From positions 25,032,501 through 25,096,500 of the forward strand of contig CM057476.1 of the NCBI GenBank assembly GCA_030035585.1: a DNA stretch of 64,000 bases. The letters run 5' to 3'. Shown piece by piece: positions 11,111-22,154 of this stretch. Within the stretch, counting starts at the first letter, position 1; each line of letters opens with the position of its first letter. Below the pieces are notes generated by a model. It was not told where the DNA came from. It saw only the letters and a list, made by a program, of their open reading frames with translations, and ran no database searches. The stretch is from Dugong dugon. Lineage: Eukaryota > Chordata > Mammalia > Sirenia > Dugongidae. The position numbers and the translations under genes were made by a program.

Positions 11111-11501
11111 AGCCTAAATCTAGGACACAAGACAGCATCAGCCAGATACCAACGCAGGTAATGAACTCTCAAGGATAAAACAAAACTTAAAGATTTACAA
11201 CAGAGAACCAGAAAGGTCAATCTGTGAATGACAACAATGTCAGAACAATAAAAGAGGGAATAAACAGTATAGGGATATAACTTTCAAATGGAGAGGAAGT
11301 CATGGCGATATCAAGTAATAAAAGATTGGTTTAAATTTATGAAGATGGGTAAATTTCAAAGTAACTACAAAGAAAGTTGGCAAACCTACTCATCAAAATA
11401 AAGAAGAAAAACAGTCACAGTAAACAAAATCTAAAAAGTAAAACAAAAAAAATCCACAAACAAAAGGAATTCAGCACAAAAGAGTAAGAGTAACAAAGAA
11501 A

Positions 11502-12575
11502 ATGTCAGCACCACCAAAAAAAGAGCACTACACAATAACAGTAATAAACTCACACCTATCAATAATCACACTGAATATAAATGGCTTAAATGCACACATA
11601 AAGAGACAGAGAGTGACAGAATGGATTGAAAAAAGAACCCATCAATATGCTGTCTACAATAGACACACCTTAGAAACAAAGACAAACTTATTAAAAATCA
11701 AAGGATAGAAAAAGATGTATCAAGCAAACAGTAACCAAAAAACAAGCAGGAATGGCAGTACTACTCTCAGATAGAATAGACTTTAGAATAAAATCCACCA
11801 TAAAAGACAAGGAAGGACATTATATAATGACTAAAGGGACAATCCAACATGAGTACATAACCATAATAAATATTTACACACCCGGTGACAGGGCTCCAAA
11901 ATACATAAATAAACTCTAACAGCATGGAAAATAGAAATCGACAGTTCCACAATAATAGTAGGAGACTTCAACACACCACTCTCAGTAAAGAACAGAACAC
12001 CTAGAAAGAAACTCAACAAAGATACAGAAGATCTAAAGGCCACATCAACCAACATGACCTCATAGACATATACAGAACACTCCACCCAACAGCAGCAAAG
12101 TATACTTTCTTTTCCAATACACATGGAACATTTTTCAGAATAAACCACATCTTAGGCCACAAAGCAACCCTCAACAAAATCCAAAACACTCAGATAATAC
12201 AAAGAATCTTCTCTGATCACGCCATAAAAGTAGAAATTAATAACATGAAAAAAAATCAAATATATGGTAACTGAGTAACACCTTGCTTAAAAACCACTGA
12301 GTAACAGAAGAAATGAAAGATGGAATCAAAACATTCCTATAATCAAATGAGAATGAAAACACATCATACCAAAAATTTGGGACACAGCAAAGGCAGCACT
12401 AAGAGGTCAGTTTATAGTAATAGATGCACACATCAAAAAAGAAGAAAGGGACAAAATCAAAACATTAGCTACATAACTCCAACAAACAGAGAACAGCAAA
12501 AGAAGCCCACAGCCACCAGAAGAAAGAAGATAATAAAGATCAGAGCAGAAATAATGAAATAGAGAATAGAAAAAC
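11502..12575 (+). pseudogene. L1 no. 1 ORF2, endonuclease part only (pseudogene)
   Basis: Starts at ATG 11502 and reaches the endonuclease signature S-I-I-T-L-N-I-N-G-L-N-A within 30 codons, the Asn of which coordinates metal in APE-type nucleases. The block that normally reads L-Q-E-T-H has CAA TAG ACA CAC (11657-11668), so the codon for the catalytic Glu is a stop. The T-I-V-V-G-D-F-N-like region lies near 11950 (AGTAGGAGACTTCAACACACC, so G-D-F-N is conserved) and the S-D-H block near 12215 (CTCTGATCACGCC). The sequence ends at the junction with L1 no. 2, before the reverse transcriptase. Confidence 0.8.
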
Positions 12576-12586
12576 AGGAGACAAGG

Positions 12587-12598
12587 CCAAGATGGCGG
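12587..12598 (+). promoter_or_regulatory. YY1-type site at L1 no. 2 5' end
   Basis: CCAAGATGGCGG lies about 12 bp from the inferred first base. In human L1 a YY1 site near the 5' end directs accurate initiation (established knowledge). The same CCAAGATGG core is present at 38764 and 61290, and in decayed form at 7782. Functional use here is inferred. Confidence 0.6.
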
Positions 12599-13951
12599 AG
12601 TAGTCAGACACTTCTGGTGGACCCTCTTACAACAAAGACCTGAAAAACAAGTGAATTGATTATATATGGCAATCTGGGAGGCCTCAACATCAAAGGCAGA
12701 GTTGAGGAACTGGACTGAGCGGGCAGGGGGAGGGAGAGATGGTTCAGAAGCAGCAAGGAGCTGCCAGACCTGACCCAGCGAGAGCCTGAGTCCTTCAGGC
12801 CTGATCAGCTTGGGGGTGAGTGGTGAGGCAGGCAACTGGCGGTGCTCGGGAGGCATGTTTTCCGCACCAGGAGAGACCCAGCATCAGAGAGTCTACATGA
12901 CCACCCAGAAGCAGTGAGAAGTAGCCCTGGATTGGTGAAAGATAAGTACTTGTGTATGGCCTACCATGCGGATCAAAAATACACCCGTTAGGAAGAAACC
13001 TCTCTCCCATTTACCTCCCTGCTCCCTGCTCTGCACTAGGTCCTGGACTGGCTTCAGTGATAGCCGAGTCCCCTGGGCCAAAAGTAGGATCTGTCACACA
13101 CCTGGAGCCATTCTCCCTGCCTTGGAGAGTGAACAAATTAACAAACAGGGAGGAAAAATAAACTGCCAGCTCCCCTAAGCCAGGAACCCAGGGTAGGCAC
13201 AGCTCCTTTGCCTAGGCACAGGAATAAGGGATCTACAGACTTTGAGTGCCTTTCCCCCTGCATAGACTTCTGTGGGCCCATTTCAACAGAATAGGCCTTC
13301 ATTATGCAGTACAACATGGTATATACTGGAAGTCTAACTTCAACTGTTTCAGCTGTGAAGTGGCAGGTTCTTGACATTTGACACTGCTCTGCCCATTAAG
13401 CAGGGCCTTCACCTATGCACATCAGGGGCCTGAGGACTGGTGGCTCCACCCACACCACCTAGCCACCCGTGATAGGGGCCGAAAAAAAGAGATGCCCCAC
13501 AGTCCTTACAGCCAACAGCATTAGGTGCTCATAGTCTGGCTGAAAAACACACCTACCTACACGCTCTAGGGAACAGGGACATGCTTTCCTCCTGGACACT
13601 CAGGGGCAGCTGTCAGCCCCCTGCCTTGCTCAGGGTGTCTCCCCCTGCTGCAGCCAGATGCCTATACCTGCACCAATCACCCATGCCTGCCTAGGACTGT
13701 GAGAGCCTACACCACACACTTGGTGGCTACCTACCTGGGCACCTGAGCTGAATCCATATGGGAGGAGTGGGTGGACTGAGCTCACATACCTAGTAACAGA
13801 TCTAACCACCCGGTGACAGGACATTAGAGCTTCAAAGGTGCCAATAATCAAACTAGCTCATATGAGCACTCTATTTGGGCATATCAAAACAAAACAAGAA
13901 GCTAGGACACAGTAAGCAAACATAAAATAAATAAATAAATATAACTTACTG

Positions 13952-14913
13952 ATGGCTCGGAGACAGCAGTCAATATCAAATTACATAAAGCGGCAATCCA
14001 TGATGGCTTCAGCAAGCTCCCAAAATAAACAATGTAGAAATTTTCCAGAGGAGGAAAATTTCTTGGAATTACCAGAGGCAGAATGCAGAGAACTCTTCAA
14101 GAAATTAGGAAGGAAATCAAGCAAAATGCAGGACATGCAATAGAGAAAATTAAAAAGATTACATAAGAGCTTCACAGGCTGCAATAATCCATAGGAAGAC
14201 AGCAATCAGAAATTCAGAAGATTAACAATAAAATTTCAGAATTAGACAACTCGATAGAAAGTCATCAGAGCAGAATTGAGGCAATGGAAGTCAGAGTTAG
14301 TGAGATTGAAGATAAAGCACTTGACACCAACTTATTTGAGGAAAAATCAGATAAAAGGATTTTTAAAAAATGAAGAAACTCTAAGAACTATGTGGGACTC
14401 TATCAAGAGGAATAACCTACGAGTGAATGCAGTACCAGAACAGGGGAGATAACAAAAAATACAGAGAGAATTGTTGAAGATTTGTTGGCAGAAAACTTCC
14501 CTGATATCATAAAACATGACAAGATATCTATCCAAGATGCTCATCGAACCCCACATAAGGTAGATCCCAAAAGAAAGTCACCAAGATATATTCTAATCAA
14601 ACTTACCAAAACCAAAGATAAAGAGAGAATTTTAAGAGCGGCTAAGGATAAATGAAAAGATATCTACAAAGGAGAGTCAATAAGAATAAGCTTGGACTAC
14701 TCAGGAGAAACTATGCACGCAATGGGATGACATATATAAAGCCTTGAAGAAAAAAACTGCCAGCCAAGAATTATACATCCAGCAAAACTGTCTCTCAAAT
14801 ACGATGGCAAAATTAGGGCATTTCCAGATAAACAGAAGTTTAGGGAATTTGCAAAAACCAAACCAAAATTACAAGAAATACTAAAAGGAGTCCTCTGGTT
14901 AGAAACTCAGTGA
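13952..14913 (+). pseudogene. L1 no. 2 ORF1 (pseudogene)
   Basis: Begins M-A-R-R-Q-Q-S-I-S-N-Y-I-K and ends E-I-L-K-G-V-L-W-L-E-T-Q with a TGA at 14911-14913, giving about 320 codons, close to the usual ORF1p length (about 340). The order is a basic N-terminus, an acidic patch (F-P-E-E-E-N-F-L-E-L-P-E), a coiled-coil region (14100-14350), the RRM entry (M-K-K-x-E-E-T-L-R-T-M-W-D-S-I-K, 14370) and the C-terminal RNA-binding domain. The first stop ends the frame at 14141-14143 after 63 codons; other frame changes follow. ORF1p would coat L1 RNA; this copy cannot make it. Confidence 0.85.
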
Positions 14914-15359
14914 CATCAGATAAAACCTAAGACTACAACACAGGACAGAGCAACCAGATATCACCTCAGACAGGGAAGTCACAAAAATAAATCAAAGCTA
15001 AAACACTGAAAATAGGGAAACAGATGTCAATATGTAAAAGATGACAACATTAAAATAAAAAAGAGGGACTTAAAAAATGTAGACACAGATTTTGCATATG
15101 GAGAGGAAGTCAAGGCTATATAAAGAAATAAGACTGGTATAAACTTAGAAAAATAGGGATAAATAGTAAGGTAACCACAAAGGAAACTAACAACCCTACA
15201 AGTCAAAATAAAAAACTGGAAAAATACAAAGACTCAGCAAACACAAAATCAACAACAATGAAAAAGAAGAAAAGAAAATAACATAAATAAAAATGACTCA
15301 GCACAGAAAATTAAGTGGAACAAAGAAACTGTGAACAACACACAAAAAAAGACATCAAA

Positions 15360-18300
15360 ATGACAGCACTAAACTCATACCTATCAATAATTACGCTGAA
15401 GGTAAATGGACTAAATGCACCCATAAAGAGACAGAGAGTGGCATATTGGATTAAAAAAACACAATTCATCTATATGCTGTCTACAAGAGACACACTTTAG
15501 GCGTAAAGACACAAACAAACTAAAACTCAAAGGATGGAAAAAAATATATCAAGCAAACAACACTCAAACAAGAGCTGGAGTGGCAATATTAATCTCTGAC
15601 AAAAAAGACTTTAAACTAAAATCCACCACAAAGGATAAGGAAGGACACTATATGATGATTAAAGGGTCAATACACCAGGAGGACATAACTATAATAAATA
15701 TTTAGGCACCCAACGACAGGGCTCCAAAATACATAAAACAAACTCTAACAGCACTGAAAAGAGAGATAGACATCTCCACAATAGTAGTAGCAGACTTCAG
15801 CACACCACTTTCGGTGAAGGACAGAACATTAGAAAGAAGCTCAGCAAAGACACGGAAGAGCTGAATGCTACAATCGACCAACTTGATCTCATAGACATAT
15901 ACTGAACACTCCACCCAACAGCAGCCAAGTGTCCAACGCACATGGAACATTCTCCAGAATAGACCACATATTAGGCCATAAAGCAAGCCTTAACAAAATC
16001 CAATGCACCAAAATATTACAAAGCATCTTTTCTGACCATAAAGCCATAAAAGTAGAAATCAACAACAGAAAATGCAAGGAAAAAAAACCAAACACATGGA
16101 AACTGAACAACATCTTGCTCAAAAACTACTGGGTTATAGAAGAAATTAAGGATGGAATAAAGAAATTCATAGAATCAAACGTTAATGAAAACACATCCTA
16201 CCAGAACCTTTGGGACACAACAAAAGCAGTGCTCAGAGGTCAGTTTATAGCAATAAATGTATACATCCAAAAAGAAGAAAGGGCCATAATCAAAACATTA
16301 ACCCTACAACTGGCACAAGTAGACAGAAAGCAGCAAAAGAAGCCCTCAGGTGTCAGAAGAAAGGAAATAATAAGAATTAGAGCACAATTAAATGAAATAG
16401 AGAATAGAAAAACAATTGAAAGAGTTAACAAGACCAAAAGCTGGTTCTTTAGGGAAAAACAAAACAAAATTGATAAACCATTGGCCAAACTGACAAAAGA
16501 AAAACAGGAGACGAAGCAGATCACCCATATAAGAAATGAGATGGGTGATATCACAACACACTCAACTAAAATCAAAAGAATCATAACAGACTACTATGAA
16601 AAATTGTACCCTAACAAATTTGAAAACCTAAAGGAAATGGGCAAATTTCTAGAAACTCACTACCTACCTAAATTAACACAAACAGAGGTAGAACAACTAA
16701 ATAAACCCATAAAAAAAGAAGAGATTGAAAAGGTAATTTAAAAACTCCCAACAAAAAAAGCCCTGGCCCAGATGGCTTCACTGGAGAATTCAACCAAAGT
16801 TTCAGGGAAAAGTTAACACCACTACTACTAAAGGTATTTCAGAGCATAGAAAAGGATGGAATACTCCCAAACTCACTCTATGAAGCTAGCATAACTCTGA
16901 TACCAAAACCAGGTAAAGACACCACAAAAAAAAAAAATTACAGACCTATATCCCTCATGAACATTGATGCAAAAATCCTAGCCAATAGAATTCAGCAACA
17001 CATCAAAAATAATAATTCACCATGATCAAGTGGGATTTATACCAGGTATGCAGGGATGTTTCAACATTAGAAAAACAATCAATGTAATCCAACACATAAA
17101 TAAAACAAAAGACAAGAACCACATGATCTTACCAATCAATTCAGAAAAGCCATTTGACAAAGTCCAATGCCTATTCATGACAAAAACTCTCAACAAAATG
17201 GGAATAGAAGAGAAATTCCTCAATATAATTAAGGGCATTTCTACAAAGCCAAGAGCCAACATCATCCTAAGTGGAGAGACTTTGAAAGCATTCCCCTTGA
17301 GAACGGGATCCAGAAAAGGATGCTCTTTATCACCACTCTTATTCAACATTGTGCTGGAGGTCCTAGCCAGAGCAATTAGACTAGAAAAAGAAATAAAGGG
17401 CATCCAAATTGGTAGAGAAGAACTCAAAGTATCTCTATTTGCAGATGATATGATGTTATACACAGAAAACCCCAAAGAAACCACAAGAAAACTACTGGAA
17501 CTAACAGAAGATTTCAGCAAAGTTTCAGGATACAAGATAAACATACAAAAATCAGTTGGATTCCTTTACACCAACAAACAGAATCTCGAAGAGGAAATCA
17601 CCAAATCAGTACCATTTACAATAGCCTCCAAGAAGATAAAATACTTAGGAATAAATCTAACCAGAGACATAAAACACCTATACAATGAAAACTACAATAC
17701 ACTACTGCAAGAAACAAAAGAGACCTTCATAAGTGGAAAAACATACCTGGCTCATGGATAGATAGACTCACCATTGTGAAAATGTCAATTCTACCCAAAG
17801 CGATCTACAGATACAATGCAATCCCAATCCAAATTCCACCAGCATTTTTTAATGAGATGGAAAAACAAATCACCAACTTCATATGGAAGGGGAAGAGGCT
17901 CTGAATAAATAAACCATTACTCAAGAAGAACAAAGTGGGAGGCCTCACACTACCTGATTTTAGAACCTATTATACCGCCATGGTAGTCAAAACAGCCTGG
18001 TACTGGTACAGAACAGATACATAGACCAATGGAACAAAATTGAGAATCCATACATAAATTGAGCCACCTATGAGCAGTTGATATTCGACAAAGGCCCAAA
18101 GTCCATTAATTGGGGAAAAGACAGTCTCTTTAACAAATGGTGCTGGCATAACTGGATATCCATCTGCATAAAACTGAAATGAGACCGATACCTCACACCA
18201 TGCACAAAAACTAACTCAAAATGGATCAAAGACTCAAATATAAAATCAAAAATGATAAAGATCATGGAAGAAAAATTAAGGGCAATGCTAGGAACGAACC

Positions 18301-19133
18301 ATAAGTAATGATGCACAAGCACCAGAAGAAAGACTAGATAACTGGAAGCTCCTAAAAATCAAACACTTATGTTCATCAAAAGACTTCACCAAAAGAGTAA
18401 AAAGACAACCTACAGACTGGGAAAAAATTTTTGGCTACGACAAATCCGATCAGCATCTAATATGTAATATCTACAAGATACTGCAATACCTCAACAACAA
18501 AAAGACAAATAACCCAATTAAAAAATGGGCAAAGGATATGAACAGGCACTTTGCCAAAGACGACATTCAGGCGGCTAACAGACACATGAAGAAATGCTCA
18601 TGATCATTAGCCATTAGAGAAATGCAGATCAAAACTACAATGAGATATCATCTCACCCCAACAAGGCTAGCATTAATCCAAAAAACACAAAAAAATAAAT
18701 GCTGGAGATGTTGTGGAGATAGTGGAACACTTATATACTGTTGGTGGGAATGTAAAATGGTACAAACACTTTGAAATCGATTTGGCGCGTCCTTAAAAAG
18801 CTAGAAATAGAAGTACCATACGATCCAGCTATCCCACTCCTTGGAATATATCCTAGAGAAATAAGAGCTGTCATACGAATAGATATACGCACACCCATGT
18901 TCATTGCAGCACTGTTCACAACAGCGAAAAGATGGAAACAACCTAGGTGCCCATCGACGGATGAATGGATAAACAAATTATGGTATATCCACTCAATGGA
19001 ATACTACGCAATGATAAAGAACAACGATGAAGCTGTGAAACATCTTATAACATGGATGAATCTGGAGGGCTTTAGGCTGAGTGAATTTATTCAGTCAGAG
19101 AAGGACAAACATTGCATAAGACCACTATTTTAA
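15360..19133 (+). pseudogene. L1 no. 2 ORF2 (endonuclease/reverse transcriptase pseudogene)
   Basis: About 1,258 codon-equivalents, close to the ~1,275 of typical L1 ORF2p. Order: APE endonuclease (S-I-I-T-L-K-V-N-G-L-N-A at 15390; L-Q-E-T-H codons at 15481; S-D-H region at 16030), the Z/linker (open frame 15929-16741), reverse transcriptase (16742-17761), then the C-terminal domain (W-R-V-L-K-K-L-E-I-E-V-P-Y-D-P-A-I-P-L-L-G, 18780-18850) ending in TAA at 19131-19133. Lesions seen: a TAA at 16739-16741 where AAA is expected, a frame change before 17030, and further breaks after 17761. In RT motif A the catalytic Asp is Asn (I-N-S-E-K-P-F-D-K; codon 17138-17140), while the F-A-D-D box is intact (17438-17449). 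So even with the frame ignored the polymerase site is dead. Confidence 0.85.
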
Positions 19134-20158
19134 GAATTCAAGAAAAGGTTTAAACACAGAAGAAAACATTCTTTGATGGTTACGAGGGTAGGGAGGGAGG
19201 GTAAGGGTTATTCACTAACTAGACAGTAGACAAGAATTATCTTAGGTGAAGGAAGGACAGTACACAATACAGGGAAAGTCAGCACAACTGGACTAAACCA
19301 AAGCTAAGAAGTTTCCTGAATACAGTCAAACATTTTGAGGGACAGAGTAGCAGGGGTAGGGGTCTGGAGACCATGCTTTCAGTTGACATCTAGGTCATCT
19401 GGCATAACAAAGCTTATTAAGAAAATGTTCTGCATCCTACTTCGGTGAGTGGCAACTGGGGTCTTAAAAGTTTGCAAGCGGCCATCTGAGATGCATCCAT
19501 TGGTCCCAACCACCAGGAGTAAAGGAGAATGAAGAACACCAAAGACACAAGGAAAGTATTAGCCCAAGCGACAGAAAGGGCCACATAAACCAGAGACTTC
19601 ATCAGCCTGAGGCCAGAAGAACTAGATGGTGCCTGGCTACCACCAATGACCGCCCTGACAGGGAACACAACAGAGAGTCCCTCATGGAGAAGGAGAAAAG
19701 TGGGGTGCAAAACTCAAATTCTAGTAAGACGACCAGACTTAATGGTCTGACTGCGACTGGAGGAACCCCTGAAAGCATGGTCCCTGGATTCTCTATCGGC
19801 CCAGAACTAAAACAATTTCCGAGGCAAACTCTTCAGACAGGGATTGGACTGGACTGTTGAACATAAAGTGATACTCGTGAGGAATGTGCCTCTTAGCTCA
19901 AGTAGATACAAGAGACTAAACTGGCAGCTTCTGTCCGGAGGTGAAATGCGAAGGCAGATAGGGTTAGGAGCTGGTTGAATGGACATGGGGAATTGGGTGG
20001 AATGGAGGAGTGTGTTGTCACAGTATGGGGAGAGCAACTAGGGTCACGTAACTATGTATAAATTTTTGTATGGGACACTAACCTGAAATGTAAACTTCAT
20101 TTAAACTATAACAATAAAATATATATATATATATATATATTTTAAAAAAAAAAAAAAA
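19134..20158 (+). other. L1 no. 2 3'UTR with AATAAA and poly(A)
   Basis: About 1 kb after the ORF2 stop. It includes a G-rich tract (19186-19207), a conserved block around CCAGAAGAACTAGATGGTGCC (19614) also present in the 3'UTRs at 36400 and 39830, a GACCAGACTTAATGGTCTG palindrome-like block (19731), AATAAA at 20113-20118, a (TA)n run to 20140 and a poly(A) tail. It matches, in reverse, the 3'UTR at 41430-42052, which shows one L1 lineage producing several copies here. Confidence 0.85.
19186..19207 (+). other. G-quadruplex-type motif in L1 3'UTR
   Basis: Five runs of GGG separated by loops of 2, 1, 1 and 3 bases. This satisfies the usual G4 pattern of four runs of three or more G with loops of 1-7. 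L1 3'UTRs of other mammals carry a G4-forming polypurine tract at the matching place, just after ORF2 (established knowledge). Confidence 0.7.
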
Positions 20159-20159
20159 C

Positions 20160-21240
20160 ATGTTCAGCAACAGAAGTCAAACAGAAAAGAGTTAATACTT
20201 TGATTTCACTGATATGACTTCCTGGAACAATAAAAACAAATTATAATGCTAGAAATAAAAAGAGCCGTCTGGAAAATGGCATGAGGAAACTTTCTAGGGT
20301 GATTCTGTATCTTGATTGGGGTGTTTTATGGATAAAAATCAGCATAAATCTCATGCCCAGAATGTGAGGAGTAATCAAATCCCCACTTTCCCACTTCCCC
20401 ATCATCTCTAACACCAGCCATCCAAGCAGCATGTTCTTTCTCTGATCCTAGCCATCTGGAGCTAGGGCAGATCTCACAAGGTAAGAGGACACCATTCTAC
20501 AGACTTCCAAATAGGCAGATACTAGTCAAAAGTTTGGGAAGTCCATGACATCCCAACCTTCTGGCCTGTTTGCCATAGATTTGGGTTTTTCCCACTACCC
20601 CTTCAGGATTGCTAACTCCAAGTTCAGGGGCCTCCCTGGACTCCCTCACTCTCACCTCCTGGCTCCCCTTACTCCTTTGGGTTCAATAATTCACTGAAAT
20701 GACTTGCATAACTCACAGAAAGTATTATTATTATAGATTTATTATAGCTACAGGATACAAATCAATCTCATCATAAGCAAGAGACACAAAAGTGAGATAC
20801 AGGAGGGTTCCCAACACAAAGCTTCCATGCTCAAAGAGGGCACGTCATCCTCTCCTTGCCAACCAAGAAGCTCCCTGAGCCTCTGTGCTCAGAGCTTTTA
20901 TCAGCCAGTTATGACTGGGCCATCATCGTATATGCATGATAGGTTAAATCATGCCTCTTGAGGTTAGCTGACATCAGCCTACCAGATGAATCTTTTCTGG
21001 TCTAGCCAACCCCCACTTGTTAGCAGAAACCCTCAGGTGTGGTCTGAAAGTTTCAGATAAAGGCACCTCAATTATTCCCAGGGTTACTTCACAGGAACCA
21101 AGGTGAAAGGACAAAATGTTTTCCATCACCACACAGGTGTTGATTATATGGATGTATAAATTTGTCAAACTCATCAAATTGTACCTTTAAAATCAATGAG
21201 TTTTATTACGTGTAAATTATACAAAAACATTCCATAGGCT
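20160..21240 (+). mobile_element. Old L1 3'UTR, split by LTR family A
   Basis: The left part (20165-20321) has the common L1M 3'UTR string GGAAACTTTCTAGGGTGATTCTGTATCTTGATTGGGGTG. The right part (21112-21240) continues with CACAGGTGTTGATTATATGGATG, TTGTCAAACTCATCAAATTGTAC and TTTATTACGTGTAAATTATAC, the normal next block. The LTR at 20322-21111 separates them. May belong with the ORF2 piece at 6930-7770. Confidence 0.65.
20322..21111 (-). mobile_element. LTR family A, longest uninterrupted copy
   Basis: About 790 bp, the copy against which the other two (1265, 4308) can be laid out. Reading the minus strand, the order is a promoter-side part, a GGAAGCTTTGTG block, CTATAATAAATC with the AATAAA signal (about 20742), then a GTGAATTATTGAACCC block (20683-20698) and a further ~340 bp. 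The sequence downstream of the polyadenylation signal is long for a U5, so some of it may be leader. No gag, pol or env coding is visible. Family name not assigned. Confidence 0.6.
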
Positions 21241-21244
21241 TTTT

Positions 21245-21366
21245 TGTGGTTTTATTTATTTTTATTTTATTTTTTGGTGGAAATTAACATGCTGATTCTA
21301 AATTTCATACGGAAATGCAAAAGATGGAGAATTTACACTACCAGAAATCAAGATCTATTATAAAGC
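21245..21366 (+). mobile_element. Old L1 ORF2 scrap
   Basis: The run from about 21285 (AACATGCTGATTCTAAATTTCATACGGAAATGCAAAAG) corresponds to the L1 ORF2 segment before the W-x-K/G-N block, and is cut by an AfroSINE. T-rich before that. Confidence 0.5.
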
Positions 21367-21525
21367 TGGAGTCCTTGAGTGGTGGAAACGACTAATGGGC
21401 TCAGCTGCTAACTGAAAGGTTGGAGGTTCAAGTCTATTCAGAGGATCCTCAGAAGAAAGGCCTGGTGATCTACTTCTGAAATTCAGTCATTGAAAACCCT
21501 GTGGAGCACAGTTCTATTGTGATGT
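21367..21525 (+). mobile_element. AfroSINE, diverged
   Basis: Recognisable by CAGCTGCTAACTGAAAGGTTGGAGGTTCAAG, AAGGCCTGGTGATCTACTTCTG and AAAACCCTGTGGAGCACAGTTCTA. The head is badly worn and the tail is lost. Confidence 0.75.
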
Positions 21526-22154
21526 TTGCCTGTTTGAATCAGTTGAGTGACTACCTGAGAAACTAAAGCAAAGCACTTGTCTCTCTTTCATCCATCTTGG
21601 AGGTTGCTGAAAGTGAAGAAGTGGCAGGCACAGCCTGAGGCATTGTAAAATGAACTGAGGAGCCTGTGGCCACCTGGGGGAAAAGAGGGCCATTGAGATG
21701 GCAGAGTCAAAATCCTGGGGAGAGAATTTCCTTGACAAACTGAAGTATTTAAAGGTACCCAAGTGTATATAATTTGGAGAGCCACATGCATGCTCATGGC
21801 AAAATACATGCCCAGGGCAAGACACATGCCCAGAAAGACCTAAGGTAATCCTAAACTTTTGCCTCTGGTGGATCTCAGTGTAAGCCTAGTTAAGGATTGC
21901 CCCAGCATAGAGTCATTCTGCAAATAATGCAAGAGGTACCTCCCACCAGTGGTTTTTTTTCCATTTTTTTTGTAAGAATAGTTTGGAAAAGTCACTAAGC
22001 TAACAGACTACCACAGCCTTCAATAACAGAAAAAGAGAGGAAAGGTGAAAGGAAAAGAAAGAAAAACAAAGCAAAAAACTTAGCAAACCCTGAGGAAGAG
22101 GAAGAGCCTGAGTTCTAGAACTACCATATTATACTATTCAAATGTCCCATTTTC

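Larger units (their letters stand above)
7771..12575 (+). mobile_element. L1 no. 1: 5'UTR, ORF1, partial ORF2; 3' half missing
   Basis: Starts at AGAGACTGAGCCAACATGGCA, the family's 5' end with a decayed CCAAGATGGC core. The 5'UTR (7771-10068) is unusual in containing about eight ~200-bp tandem units. ORF1 and the start of ORF2 follow in normal L1 order with a spacer of about 400 bp. ORF2 stops abruptly at about 12575, in the region between endonuclease and reverse transcriptase (A-E-I-M-K, then E-N-R-K), where the 5' end of a second L1 begins. The rest of ORF2 and the 3'UTR are not found after the second L1 ends at 20158. Many stops; inactive. Confidence 0.85.
12576..20158 (+). mobile_element. 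L1 no. 2: near-complete LINE-1 (~7.6 kb), inactivated
   Basis: The most complete element of the window. It has a 5' end with CCAAGATGGCGG, a 1.38-kb non-repetitive GC-richer 5'UTR (12576-13951), ORF1 (13952-14913), an inter-ORF spacer of about 450 bp, ORF2 (15360-19133), a ~1-kb 3'UTR with a G-rich tract, AATAAA and a poly(A) tail at 20144-20158. The spacer between ORF1 and ORF2 is long compared with human L1 (63 bp). It is disabled by several stops and frameshifts but divergence looks modest. The left flank is the mid-ORF2 of L1 no. 1 and the right flank is an older L1 3'UTR, so it is not a simple insertion into L1 no. 1. I could not find a convincing target-site duplication. Confidence 0.9.

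Noticed and set aside
12407..12856. 149-codon minus-strand frame
   Set aside because: It crosses the L1 no. 1/L1 no. 2 junction antisense to both and has no family similarity.
16240..17544. Minus-strand frames of 114 and 172 codons
   Set aside because: Shadows of the plus-strand L1 ORF2 in the same place.
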